From NCBI GenBank assembly GCA_937934135.1, contig CALHAW010000022.1:1-47919 (forward strand): a stretch of 47,919 nt of DNA, written 5' to 3'. Below are positions 30,220 through 39,637 of this stretch, piece after piece. A program made the position numbers and the translations under genes. The notes below the pieces were generated by a model, which worked only from the letters and a program-made list of their open reading frames with translations, had not been told where the DNA came from and ran no database searches. Within the stretch, counting starts at the first letter, position 1. Every line of letters starts with the position of its first letter. This DNA is from an uncultured Alphaproteobacteria bacterium (GTDB lineage Bacteria; Pseudomonadota; Alphaproteobacteria; Micavibrionales; Micavibrionaceae).

Positions 30220-31512
30220 ATGCGTTGTTTTTTTAACTTATTGCTTCTCTTTTTCTTCATATCTTCTGGCGCGCAGGCGTTGGAAATACGTGACGTCAGA
30301 TTTGGAAAACATCCAGATAAAACACGCTTGGTCGTCGAATTAGATCAAAAAACAGATTTTAAGAGCTTCGTTCTGCCAAAAGAGGCCGATAAACCCTATC
30401 GCCTTGTCATCGATTTTCCAGATTTTGAGTGGAAGGCTGGGACGATTAAAAACCCAGCCAATGCCAATATTTTGGATGTTCGCACGGGCAATGTAAATAA
30501 CGGCACACGGCGCGTGGTAATTGACCTGCAAAAACCACCTCTTTTGCAATCAGCTTTTACTTTAGAGAAAAAAGGCAACATTCCAGACCGTCTTGTTGTT
30601 GATTTTAAAGAAGTGAGTACCAAGACATTCCAAAATTCAAAACGCAAATCATTTGGAACTTTAAAGCCGCAAGAAATAAAGAAAAAATCTAATTCTGTCC
30701 AAAAACTCATCAAGACATCTGAACAAGAAGGCGAAAAAATAAACATTGTAGATTCAGGAACGCCCCTTCCTACACGAAAACCAAAACAAGCCGTACAACC
30801 GCGCACACCATTACGCAAAAAAATTATTGTTGTCGATGCAGGGCATGGCGGGAATGACCCTGGCGCCGTGGGTGCAGGACGTTTAAAGGAAAAAAATATT
30901 ACACTGGCCGCCGCAAAAGAATTTAAACGCCAGCTTGAAAAAACAGGAAGGTTTCAAGTTTATTTAACGCGCGATAATGACCGTTACATTAAACTTTATA
31001 AGCGGGTTGCGATTGCGCGCTCCCGCAAAGCAGATTTATTTATTTCTCTTCATGCGGATTCCATTGATAAACCAAATGTTCGGGGCGCTTCAATTTATAC
31101 TTTATCGAACAAAGCATCAGACGCACAAACCGCGAAACTTGCCGCGCGTGAGAATCAATCTGATTTAATTGCAGGCGTAGATCTTAGCCATGAAGATAAA
31201 CAAGTTGCAGATATTTTATTAGACCTTGCGATGCGTGACACAATGAATCAGTCCAAATTTTTTGCAAACTCCATTGTAAAAGAAATGCGCCGGCAAGGCG
31301 TTCGTATTTTAGAGCGCCCGCATCGCTATGCCGGTTTTGCCGTTTTAAAAGCGCCAGATGTGCCATCCGTTCTTGTTGAGATGGGGTTTATGTCCAATCG
31401 TAATGAGGCACGTTTATTGAACACAAAAGAATATAGACAGAAAATTGGCCACGCATTAGTGATGGCCACACAAAGTTATTTTACGAAAGTAGAGAAAAAT
31501 AACCTAAATTAG
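30220..31512 (+). CDS. amiC: N-acetylmuramoyl-L-alanine amidase (AmiC type)
   Basis: A 430-aa periplasmic amidase that cleaves peptide side chains from peptidoglycan during cell separation. Signal peptide (1-20, ending SSGAQA), AMIN targeting domain (about 21-130), a linker, and an amidase_3 domain (about 200-420) with VDAGHGGNDPGA, the zinc-ligand SLHADSI and the catalytic Glu in LVEMGFMSN. The location next to rne is common in alphaproteobacteria. Confidence 0.95.
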   Translation: MRCFFNLLLLFFFISSGAQALEIRDVRFGKHPDKTRLVVELDQKTDFKSFVLPKEADKPYRLVIDFPDFEWKAGTIKNPANANILDVRTGNVNNGTRRVVIDLQKPPLLQSAFTLEKKGNIPDRLVVDFKEVSTKTFQNSKRKSFGTLKPQEIKKKSNSVQKLIKTSEQEGEKINIVDSGTPLPTRKPKQAVQPRTPLRKKIIVVDAGHGGNDPGAVGAGRLKEKNITLAAAKEFKRQLEKTGRFQVYLTRDNDRYIKLYKRVAIARSRKADLFISLHADSIDKPNVRGASIYTLSNKASDAQTAKLAARENQSDLIAGVDLSHEDKQVADILLDLAMRDTMNQSKFFANSIVKEMRRQGVRILERPHRYAGFAVLKAPDVPSVLVEMGFMSNRNEARLLNTKEYRQKIGHALVMATQSYFTKVEKNNLN

Positions 31513-31563
31513 CGCTTAAATGACTATTTTTATTGAAAAAACACAAAAAAGTGGAAAAAACAC

Positions 31564-31592
31564 TTATCAAGTTGCGTACACTATATTATACA
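31564..31592 (+). promoter_or_regulatory. Promoter of the small lipoprotein gene
   Basis: TTATCA at 31564-31569, 17-base spacer, TATACA at 31587-31592, each 4 of 6. The resulting leader of about 90 bases holds two hairpins: TTTCCC/GGGAAA at 31603-31618 and ACAG/CTGT near 31638-31650. Confidence 0.4.
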
Positions 31593-31687
31593 GATTATTA
31601 GTTTTCCCGATGGGGAAAGCTAAGTGTTTAGAAATAGACAGCTTCCCTGTCACTTAAAATGAAACCGAAAGGTAGAAGGAATATACT

Positions 31688-31903
31688 ATGAAAAAACTTT
31701 TAATGACTACAATGATCCTTGGTTCAACTGCTCTTTTAGCAGCGTGTACTGCGAATGGAACATCTGATGCAGATCTAGATGGTGCGCTAACAGGCGCTCC
31801 TTACGCTGAAGAGCGTACAGTAGGTTCTACGCAGGCTCCAGTACGTCGTGCGCCAGTTGTGCGTAGTGCGTCACCTGTTTTCCAAAGCAGCCAAGTTAAG
31901 TAA
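31688..31903 (+). CDS. Small lipoprotein
   Basis: A 71-aa protein with a lipoprotein signal peptide and lipobox LLAAC (Cys at about 20). The mature 52 residues are Ala/Pro/Ser-rich with two close VRR/VVR repeats and look disordered. A ribosome binding site (GAAGGA) is present. A structured leader and a near-perfect terminator mark it as a single-gene, probably abundant transcript, as for other small envelope lipoproteins. No specific function is recognised. Confidence 0.75.
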   Translation: MKKLLMTTMILGSTALLAACTANGTSDADLDGALTGAPYAEERTVGSTQAPVRRAPVVRSASPVFQSSQVK

Positions 31904-31920
31904 TTAACACCTAATATTTT

Positions 31921-31959
31921 AAAAAGACTGTTTAGGGATTCCTAAACAGTCTTTTTTTT
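31921..31959 (+). terminator. Strong terminator after the small lipoprotein
   Basis: Perfect 16-base stem (31921-31936 with 31941-31956), four-base loop, and a run of eight T ending at 31959. Confidence 0.95.
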
Positions 31960-31986
31960 GTCCGCAATTCAAGGCAGAATAAAATT

Positions 31987-32277
31987 ATGAAGATAGTTTT
32001 TCGCCTTCTTATTCTCTTTATCCTCTCTCTTTTGGGGGGGCTGCTCTATTCCTTTACTGTGAATCTGTTAATCATGGCCGATATGATTCCGTCAGAAGAA
32101 TTATCTGGTGCGTTTGGATATGAAATGACAAACCGCGCGGTGCTTGTTTGGATTGCCAGCACCGTGCTTGCTCTCGGCTCTCTCTTCACCGATGCAAAAT
32201 GGCGTTATGCGCTTGTCGTCCTCCCCTTATTTGCTCCCTCTTTTTATGCGGCGCTTTATACAATCAGCCTAGGATAA
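31987..32277 (+). CDS. Small membrane protein, three segments
   Basis: A 96-aa hydrophobic protein with membrane segments at about 5-28, 50-66 and 72-94. No family recognised. It lies between a terminator and ilvN, with a weak AGGCAG ribosome binding site. Confidence 0.6.
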   Translation: MKIVFRLLILFILSLLGGLLYSFTVNLLIMADMIPSEELSGAFGYEMTNRAVLVWIASTVLALGSLFTDAKWRYALVVLPLFAPSFYAALYTISLG

Positions 32278-32298
32278 GCAACGTTACGCATTCAAATC

Positions 32299-32327
32299 TG
32301 GACAAATACAGTAAAACTGCTTTTAAT
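32299..32327 (+). promoter_or_regulatory. ilvN promoter, probably leaderless
   Basis: -35 TGGACA (5/6) at 32299-32304, 17-base spacer, -10 TTTAAT (5/6) at 32322-32327, six bases to the ATG at 32334. There is no ribosome binding site. Confidence 0.6.
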
Positions 32328-32333
32328 ACGCAA

Positions 32334-32888
32334 ATGGTAGAAAAAACAAAAAATAGCAAAAGCGTCTATGCAAATGATCCAAGCGATATACGTATCGCAA
32401 GACACACCTTATCTGTCCTTGTCGATAATGAACCTGGGGTTTTGGCGCGGGTTATTGGTCTGTTTTCTGGTCGTGGGTATAATATTGAAAGCCTCACTGT
32501 TGCCGAGGTGAGCAAAGATATGAATCATTCCCGGATGACCATCGTTGCCGTTGGTACCCCATCTGTGATTATACAAATAAAACATCAATTAGAGCGCCTG
32601 GTTCCCGTTCATAAAGTCACTGACCTAACAGAATTAGGCGATCATATTGTGTCTGACCTTGTGTTGATTAAAATTGCTGGAAGCACCGAAAATCTTTTAA
32701 AAGCGTACGAAATTGCGACAGAATTTGGCGCTATAGTAACCAATAAAACAGATGAATCTTATGTATTTCAATATGTTGAAACACCTGAAAAGGTTGATGA
32801 ATTTTTGGGTAGAATAACGCCGCTCGGCATGAAAAATATAAGCCGCACTGGCTCTGTTGCTATGTCATGCGGAAAAGAAAAAATGTAA
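32334..32888 (+). CDS. ilvN: Acetolactate synthase, small regulatory subunit
   Basis: A 184-aa protein that activates the catalytic subunit IlvB and confers feedback inhibition by branched-chain amino acids. The ACT domain is clear: [33 protein letters not shown] (about residues 24-56; quoted in part). The C-terminal domain has DLVLIKIAG and [10 protein letters not shown]. The frame is open further upstream, but the ATG at 32334 begins at the conserved region and has a promoter just before it. It is separated from ilvB by about 30 kb and from ilvC by one gene. Confidence 0.95.
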   Translation: MVEKTKNSKSVYANDPSDIRIARHTLSVLVDNEPGVLARVIGLFSGRGYNIESLTVAEVSKDMNHSRMTIVAVGTPSVIIQIKHQLERLVPVHKVTDLTELGDHIVSDLVLIKIAGSTENLLKAYEIATEFGAIVTNKTDESYVFQYVETPEKVDEFLGRITPLGMKNISRTGSVAMSCGKEKM

Positions 32889-32931
32889 TTATTTTTTATT
32901 GAATATTAAATTTTCTGCCAAAGGAAAAACT

Positions 32932-33684
32932 ATGAAAAAATTTGAATTTGAAGGGTCTCAAGGCCATATGCTTGCCGCCCGCTTGGACGAACCTGAAGGT
33001 GAAATAAAAGCCTATGCTCTATTCGCCCATTGCTTTACCTGCACCAAAGATATCTATGCCGCGGGGCGTATTGCGCGAACCCTTACAGATAATGGTATTG
33101 CAGTTGTCCGTTTTGATTTTACAGGTCTGGGCAATAGTGAGGGGGATTTTGCCAATACAAACTTCTCCTCTAATGTTGCAGACCTTATTACAACTGCGGA
33201 TTACATGCGCACTCATATGCAGGCACCCCAAATTTTAATTGGTCATTCACTGGGCGGCGCCGCTGTTCTGGTTGCGAGCCGTGATATTAAAGAAATAAAA
33301 GCTGTGGCGACTTTGGGCGCGCCAGCAGATTCCGCCCATGTTGCACATAATTTTTCTGTAAAACGCGAAGAAATAATTGAAAAAGGGGAAGCCGAAATCT
33401 GTTTAGCGGGACGTCCCTTCACAATTAAAAAACAATTTCTTGATGATATTGAAAATCAAAATATGCAATCCGCCATTAACACGATGAACAAAGCGCTTAT
33501 GGTTATGCACGGGCCATTAGACCAAACTGTGGGTATCGAAAATGCAGAAATGATTTTTAAAGCGGCCAAGCACCCGAAAAGCTTTATCTCCCTTGATGAT
33601 GCAGATCATTTAATCAGCCGCAAGGAAGATGCGCAATATGCCGGCAATGTCATTGCACAATGGGCAAGCCGTTATATTGATTAA
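32932..33684 (+). CDS. Alpha/beta hydrolase
   Basis: A 250-aa serine hydrolase-like protein. Nucleophile elbow GHSLGGAA (Ser about 104), oxyanion region [10 protein letters not shown] and a C-terminal DADH; an acid residue lies in [14 protein letters not shown]. The sequence [37 protein letters not shown] is like the hydrolase half of hydrolase-OsmC fusion proteins, but the OsmC half is absent. AAGGA before 32932 sets the start. It lies between ilvN and ilvC; a metabolic link is not evident. Confidence 0.85.
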   Translation: MKKFEFEGSQGHMLAARLDEPEGEIKAYALFAHCFTCTKDIYAAGRIARTLTDNGIAVVRFDFTGLGNSEGDFANTNFSSNVADLITTADYMRTHMQAPQILIGHSLGGAAVLVASRDIKEIKAVATLGAPADSAHVAHNFSVKREEIIEKGEAEICLAGRPFTIKKQFLDDIENQNMQSAINTMNKALMVMHGPLDQTVGIENAEMIFKAAKHPKSFISLDDADHLISRKEDAQYAGNVIAQWASRYID

Positions 33685-33783
33685 AATTAGCTAATTTTAT
33701 TACATTTATTTGAATATCCTTAAATATTCTTGCTTTTGGCGGGGTTTGGTGTTTTTTTACATCTGAATTTAAACGAAAAATAA

Positions 33784-34872
<1,089 letters not shown>

Positions 34873-34923
34873 AATTAAATATAAGCCTGCCATGGCTCAT
34901 ATCTCTGGTAACAGAAAACAAGA

Positions 34924-34953
34924 CGGCGCATTAAATAATGCGCCGTTTTTTTT
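34924..34953 (+). terminator. ilvC terminator
   Basis: Stem CGGCGCAT/ATGCGCCG (34924-34932 region with 34938-34945), short AT loop, then eight T (34946-34953). Confidence 0.93.
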
Positions 34954-34995
34954 CGTCTCTATCTTTGGAGGATATAGATGTGGATACAAAATCCA

Positions 34996-35211
34996 TTAAA
35001 GTTGATTGGTTAATCTTTGGTCTGCTTCGAACCGCTGTAATGCTTCTGAGCTAATAGAAACCTGATCAATAATCGGTTGCCTTATATCACGAAGAGGGTT
35101 GAATGCGGGTTCAAGATCAACAGCAGATAATGTTTGATCACGCACATTAAATTTTTGTTCTGAAAACTGCACCGCAACATGACCAAGATTGAGTGAAATA
35201 TCTGATACCAT
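34996..35211 (-). CDS. Small protein of unknown function
   Basis: A 71-aa soluble acidic protein with no signal peptide or membrane segment. A good GGAG ribosome binding site eight bases before the ATG supports it as a real gene. The segment DQVSISSEALQRFEA recalls a motif seen in small flagellar or motility-related proteins, but the match is too short to assign a role. It is isolated between ilvC and a transporter. Confidence 0.6.
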   Translation of the reverse strand: MVSDISLNLGHVAVQFSEQKFNVRDQTLSAVDLEPAFNPLRDIRQPIIDQVSISSEALQRFEADQRLTNQL

Positions 35212-35428
35212 TTTATTCTCCTGTCAGGGGTTTTTCGTCTTATTCACTTACTGTGATGCGATGTCATCCTGTGTGTTTATATTCGAGCGATAAGCAAAGA
35301 CGTTACATGCTTATGTCGAAGTTAAGATTTTTCTTTCAAATCCTGTTAAGGTTGCAAGCGTTATAAGCATTTCCTTGTTTATAATTTCCGTATAACATGA
35401 TTTTAATTCATTCTTCACGAGGCTTTTT
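35212..35428. other. Intergenic region before the EamA pair
   Basis: About 215 bases. It holds a TATAAT at 35380-35385, a plausible -10 for the transporter genes, and a GAGG motif at 35419-35422, six bases before the ATT at 35429. I see no other gene or hairpin of note. Confidence 0.4.
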
Positions 35429-36313
35429 ATTTCTATATCCCCGACACATACAGACCACATCATTAAAGGAGTCGCTTTAACCTTAATAAGTGTTTTAGCG
35501 ATTGCAGGGATGGGAGTTATCGCAAAATTCCTTAGTAATGTTATGAATCCTATTGAAATTGCGTTTTATCGCAATGTGATGGTCTTTATTGGTTTTATTG
35601 TCTTTATGAGCCTTACAAATAAATGGCATTACATTAAAACACAAAGGCGTAACGCCCATATTATAAGAGCCACCGTTGGGACATTCGGCCTAATTTGTGG
35701 GTTCTATTCCATATCTTTGCTCCCCCTAGCTACAGCAGCGACACTATACTATGCCTCGCCATTATTGGTGGTGGTTCTTTCTGGTCCGATGTTACGCGAA
35801 CATATTGGCCTATTTAGATATATTGCGGTTATTGTAGGGTTTGCAGGTATTATGCTTGTGATAAAACCAAATGGACAAGATTTAGTTGTAATCGGTCTAA
35901 TTTTTGCATTTTTTGATGCCTTTTTTAGTGCGTTGACACAGATTTTTTTACGCGACCTTGGAAAAACTGAAAATTCATTAACCACCGTATTTTATTATAT
36001 GGGCATTGGCGCTTTAATAACTTTCTTTATGCTGCCTTTTGTTTGGACAGGGATTCCTCAGGCAGAAAGTCTGCTTCTTTTACTGGGATTAGGGTTAACG
36101 GGGGGATTACAACAAATCGCAAAAACTACCGGCTCTTCGCTTGCACCAGTCGCCTTAACAAGTCCGTTAAACTATATAGGTATTATTTGGGCCACTTTAT
36201 TTGGGTGGTTTTTTTGGCATCATATTCCAACAGGATCATTCTTTGCAGGAGCCGCCATCATCATCTTTAGTAATCTTTTCATTATATATCGTGAGCATAA
36301 AAAGAATGTCTAA
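35429..36313 (+). CDS. EamA/DMT family transporter, no canonical start codon
   Basis: About 294 residues, ten membrane segments, two EamA repeats; a probable inner-membrane exporter of metabolites. The first ATG in frame is at 35510, but that would remove most of the first membrane helix (KGVALTLISVLAIAGMGVIAKFL), which is in frame upstream and aligns with the next gene's first helix. No ATG, GTG or TTG lies in frame between the stop at 35393 and 35510. Either ATT at 35429 is used (GAGG six bases upstream), or one T has been lost from the T run near 35424-35428, which would otherwise join the frame to the ATG at 35397. It may thus be a normal gene, a pseudogene or a sequencing error. Confidence 0.7.
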   Translation: MSISPTHTDHIIKGVALTLISVLAIAGMGVIAKFLSNVMNPIEIAFYRNVMVFIGFIVFMSLTNKWHYIKTQRRNAHIIRATVGTFGLICGFYSISLLPLATAATLYYASPLLVVVLSGPMLREHIGLFRYIAVIVGFAGIMLVIKPNGQDLVVIGLIFAFFDAFFSALTQIFLRDLGKTENSLTTVFYYMGIGALITFFMLPFVWTGIPQAESLLLLLGLGLTGGLQQIAKTTGSSLAPVALTSPLNYIGIIWATLFGWFFWHHIPTGSFFAGAAIIIFSNLFIIYREHKKNV

Positions 36314-37214
36314 CATGCCCCATAAAGATAACCCCCTGATGGGTATGTTTTACGCCTTACTTGCTTTTTTCTTACTGGCGGTCATGAATACCTTTGCGAA
36401 GATATTAAGTGACACACATCATGTCATTGAAATTGCTTTTTATCGGAATTTAATCGCCGCCCTTCCTTTTCTTTTCATGATTTTTGTTCTGAAGAAAAAA
36501 GAAATTATCAAAATTAAAAAACGCCCTATCGGCGTATATGCCCGCGCAATTCTTGGGTCTATTAGTTTGACGGTTACTTTTGCGGCGTTTGCTGCAATGC
36601 CGATGGCTGATACAACTGCGTTTCTTTTTACGGCGTCTCTCTTTGTCCCTATTTTGGGTATTATATTCCTTGCTGAAAAAGTAGGGATTTATAGATGGAG
36701 CGCCATTATTATTGGTTTTATTGGTGTCCTGATCATGCTGAACCCGAATGGTGTGATCAACATGTATGGCGTTGCCCTTGCCATGACTGCCGCCATTATG
36801 CATGCGTCCTTACAAACTGTTTTACGCCATATCAGTAAAACAGAAAGCCCAGAAACAATCGTCTTTTACTTTGTCACGATTGGAACTGTTATATGCGCCT
36901 TTGGCATGCCATGGGTGGCACAAATACCGACATGGGCGGATGTTCCATTATTTATAGGCGTAGGATTGACAGGATTATTAGCACAATATTTCCTCTCCCT
37001 CGCGTTTTCAAAAGCGCCAGTTTCTATTGTAACCGTATTTAATTATTCAGGAATTATTTGGGCGACATTATTTGGTTGGTTTATTTGGCAAGACTGGCCT
37101 GCCTTAACCCTATGGATTGGCGCGGCAATCGTGATCGCATCCAATATATTTATGATCATACGGGAAAGTAAAACAGGTAAAGCAATAAGCACGCCGGTTG
37201 AAACAAAGCTTTAA
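36306..37214 (+). CDS. EamA/DMT family transporter
   Basis: About 302 residues with ten membrane segments, two EamA domains and the same topology as the preceding gene (shared VIEIAFYRN-like segment after helix 1 and SGIIWATLFGWF/YIGIIWATLFGWF near helix 9), so the two are tandem paralogs. Its start overlaps the end of the first gene by eight bases. The substrate is unknown; the family exports amino acids and other metabolites. It converges with the exported-protein gene at 37211, with overlapping stop codons. Confidence 0.88.
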   Translation: MSNMPHKDNPLMGMFYALLAFFLLAVMNTFAKILSDTHHVIEIAFYRNLIAALPFLFMIFVLKKKEIIKIKKRPIGVYARAILGSISLTVTFAAFAAMPMADTTAFLFTASLFVPILGIIFLAEKVGIYRWSAIIIGFIGVLIMLNPNGVINMYGVALAMTAAIMHASLQTVLRHISKTESPETIVFYFVTIGTVICAFGMPWVAQIPTWADVPLFIGVGLTGLLAQYFLSLAFSKAPVSIVTVFNYSGIIWATLFGWFIWQDWPALTLWIGAAIVIASNIFMIIRESKTGKAISTPVETKL

Positions 37215-37792
37215 TTCAGACGTAAACCGTCTTTCGTATAATATCCGATGGGGCGATGTGTGTGCCAATCTTCCAGCACAAACACTGCCTCTTTATTTTT
37301 CTGTGTCACGCCATAAGTGACATCTAAGACCTTCACCACACGGCGTTTATCAAACCCTGACAATCGATAAAAGGCGGGTCCAACGACAAGTGTTTTTGGC
37401 GCTATGGGTTCTTTTTTACGGTTTTGATGTTGAAATTGATCACGAAAAATATCGGCCTCATAAAACCCTTTAACCATGTCCATTCCTTTTTCTTGGGTAA
37501 ACCAATCTTCTAAATACCAATCTTGGTGTTCCCATTGGGGGACTTGTTCATGGCGCGAATCTTCTAAATAAGGCTGAAAGCCTTTCATTTGCGTGTAATA
37601 CTCACGATCTTCTGACCAATGACCATGTTTTTTGCCATTGGCACTTTGGGGGGGCTTTTCAAACCTTTTCTCCAAAGAAGATAAAGGCGCCCAATCAGAC
37701 CAAAAATACCGTTTTCCTGCGTCCGCCACCGCAATAGTGGGGGGAAAACTAGAAATAAGGGCTAAAAATAGGATTTTTTTCATAAGCTTCAT
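37211..37792 (-). CDS. Exported protein of unknown function
   Basis: About 193 residues with a signal peptide (MKKILFLALISSFPPTIAVADA). The mature protein is rich in Trp, Tyr and His (YFWSDWAPL, HWSEDREYYTQM, WEHQDWYLEDWFTQEKG), with a C-terminal region VVGPAFYRLSGFDKRRVVKVLDVTYG that may form a small beta domain. No family recognised. A TTG three codons upstream could also serve as the start. Its promoter region overlaps that of the divergent small gene at 37837. Confidence 0.7.
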   Translation of the reverse strand: MKLMKKILFLALISSFPPTIAVADAGKRYFWSDWAPLSSLEKRFEKPPQSANGKKHGHWSEDREYYTQMKGFQPYLEDSRHEQVPQWEHQDWYLEDWFTQEKGMDMVKGFYEADIFRDQFQHQNRKKEPIAPKTLVVGPAFYRLSGFDKRRVVKVLDVTYGVTQKNKEAVFVLEDWHTHRPIGYYTKDGLRLN

Positions 37793-37824
37793 ATGAATCA
37801 AGAATAAGTTAACTATATTTATGG

Positions 37825-37830
37825 TATACT
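37825..37830 (+). promoter_or_regulatory. -10 box of the mini rod-like gene, probably leaderless
   Basis: TATACT with the ATG six bases after it. No clear -35 is seen at the right distance, and there is no ribosome binding site. Confidence 0.4.
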
Positions 37831-37836
37831 ATTCTT

Positions 37837-38064
37837 ATGATTAACACCATTAATTCGGCATTATCGGGTCTACAAACGGCTTCACGGCAGGTTGAACAAA
37901 GCGCGCAAAACATTGCAGAAGGCCCTTCCTCAACAAGTAATTTGATCGAAGATGTTGTGGATATTCGTGTTGCGGAGACCGCGTTTAAAGCCAATGTTCA
38001 AACAATTAAAATTGCACAGGAGCTTTCAGAAGAGCTTTTGAATATTTTTGATAAACGTGTCTAA
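37837..38064 (+). CDS. Orphan mini flagellar-rod-like protein
   Basis: A 75-aa protein. Residues 1-27 (INSALSGLQTASRQVEQSAQNIA) resemble the N-terminal helix of flagellar rod/hook proteins, and 35-71 (LIEDVVDIRVAETAFKANVQ...) the C-terminal helix of FlgC-like rod proteins; the central domain present in those proteins is missing. Such proteins would pair their two terminal helices into a coiled coil. No flagellar gene is nearby. It may be a reduced relic or a small axial-protein relative with its own role. Confidence 0.7.
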   Translation: MINTINSALSGLQTASRQVEQSAQNIAEGPSSTSNLIEDVVDIRVAETAFKANVQTIKIAQELSEELLNIFDKRV

Positions 38065-38087
38065 CACAACGCGCCCCCTACACAATC

Positions 38088-38801
38088 ATGCCTAAATCCC
38101 AAAAACCGTATGAGCGCTATTTTAATGGATGGGCCAAATTATATGACCGTGATTTAGAAAAATATGAATATTGCGTTCCCCATAAAATTTTTGAAATAAC
38201 GCCTTCTTTTTTAAAAGAGCAATCCTCTCTCACACTTTTAGATATTGGAATAGGAACAGGCCTTACCAGCGCGCCATTTAAACAACATAATCAATCTATT
38301 CTTGTCACAGGCGTTGATGTATCGCAAAAAATGCTTACGCTTTGTTATCATCAAAAACGCGCAGATAATCTCTGCCGTACAGATGTGGCAAATACCGCTC
38401 TTCCTTTTATATCCAACCATTTTGATCTTATCATTTTGGGCGGTGTTTTAGAATATATCGCAGACCCAGCGGTGTTATTTTCTGAAATAAAGCGTGTCCT
38501 TAAACCCAATGGATACGCCGTTATCACATATGAAGCCTTAAAGAAAAATCATTTTTATAAATCAGGAATATTGACTGGCGCACTTGAAGAAACACCAGAA
38601 AAGCTAACGCTTCGCCGCGGTGTGCGTAATGGTTTTTTATATCATTTTTATAAAAAATATTTACACGCAACAAATCATATTAGAATAGTTTGCGATAAAA
38701 ATAACATGCGTTTAGAAAAAGAAGAAAATTTTAACGCTTATAAATGGAGTGATAACAAAGTTATTTCTTATGATCTTTTATTACTGCAAAAACAAGCCTA
38801 A
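38088..38801 (+). CDS. SAM-dependent methyltransferase (class I)
   Basis: A 237-aa protein. Motif I LLDIGIGTGLTS (about 49-60), GVDVSQKML (acidic residue binding the ribose), then LIILGGVLEYIADPAVLFSEIKRVLKPNGYAVITYE (about 111-146; quoted for its typical post-motif pattern only in part). The substrate is unknown. It starts 23 bases after the mini rod-like gene and ends overlapping sirB1-like gene on the other strand by four bases. Confidence 0.85.
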   Translation: MPKSQKPYERYFNGWAKLYDRDLEKYEYCVPHKIFEITPSFLKEQSSLTLLDIGIGTGLTSAPFKQHNQSILVTGVDVSQKMLTLCYHQKRADNLCRTDVANTALPFISNHFDLIILGGVLEYIADPAVLFSEIKRVLKPNGYAVITYEALKKNHFYKSGILTGALEETPEKLTLRRGVRNGFLYHFYKKYLHATNHIRIVCDKNNMRLEKEENFNAYKWSDNKVISYDLLLLQKQA

Positions 38802-39637
38802 TTAAGGTCTTCTTTTATTTGATTCAAAATCAAAAGCGCTTCATGCCGGTCTGCATGCGGGGCAAGGTCAACATATTGTTCTAACGATGTAATCGCGGCA
38901 AGGGCTTTGTTAATGCGTGCATAAAGCACACCTGCATCAAATAATAAACGATATTCATTTGGGTCAATCAAACGCATTTGTTCAATAATTTTAACCGCAT
39001 CGCCATATTCTTCATTCTCAATCAACCGTAATTTAATATTATTTTGTAAACGGATTAAAATTTCACGCTTTGTGCTGGCTTCATAATATACCGTCGATAG
39101 CTCCGCATCGGAACGCAGTAAGGTTTTTAAAAGCTGGCGTAAATCTGCCGCCTGTAGGATTTTACAGCTATGAAAGGGATCAAATAAAAGCCGTTGCCCG
39201 TTTTTTTCTATACGGCAGACAACATGGGCGGGGAAATTTAACGCATCCACCTGCCAGCCTTGTGTCTGCCCCACATGAATATAAAGCAAGGCAATGGAAA
39301 CAGGCATGCCCTTACGACGGTCAATGACGCGTAGTAAATTTACATTTTGTAAATCATCATATGTTTCTAAATCACCGCGATAATCATGTGTATCTATCAT
39401 AACATGCTTAAGCGCTGCTAGTTGCGTGCCGGCATCATCATTTGCGCCTTCTGCAATTAAAAAAGCGTGACGTTGTGTGACTTCGTCACAAAGGCGAATA
39501 ATATGATTCTCATAACGTTCTAAGGAAATAGCTGGAGCGTTAAAACGTCCTAAAAGCAGAGCTGTTTTGGCTAAATTAATATCACCGTCTTTTAAAAGAC
39601 CCACTTCCTTTAACGCGGCATGATTTTCATCCGTCAT
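38798..39637 (-). CDS. SirB1 family transglutaminase-like/TPR protein
   Basis: A 279-aa protein. The N-terminal half has the SirB1 pattern RKGMPVSIALLYIHVGQTQGW and FPAHVVCRIE, an inactive-looking transglutaminase-like fold; the C-terminal half has TPR-like helices (ALAAITSLEQYVDLAPHADR). It overlaps the upstream BON lipoprotein gene by one base (TAATG), in an operon with rsmI and yraN. The molecular role is not established. Confidence 0.85.
   Translation of the reverse strand: MTDENHAALKEVGLLKDGDINLAKTALLLGRFNAPAISLERYENHIIRLCDEVTQRHAFLIAEGANDDAGTQLAALKHVMIDTHDYRGDLETYDDLQNVNLLRVIDRRKGMPVSIALLYIHVGQTQGWQVDALNFPAHVVCRIEKNGQRLLFDPFHSCKILQAADLRQLLKTLLRSDAELSTVYYEASTKREILIRLQNNIKLRLIENEEYGDAVKIIEQMRLIDPNEYRLLFDAGVLYARINKALAAITSLEQYVDLAPHADRHEALLILNQIKEDLN

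Noticed and set aside
32148-32333. ilvN N-terminal extension from an upstream ATG at 32148
   Set aside because: The extra 62 residues overlap the small membrane protein in another frame and are unlike IlvN; ATG 32334 fits the family and has a promoter.
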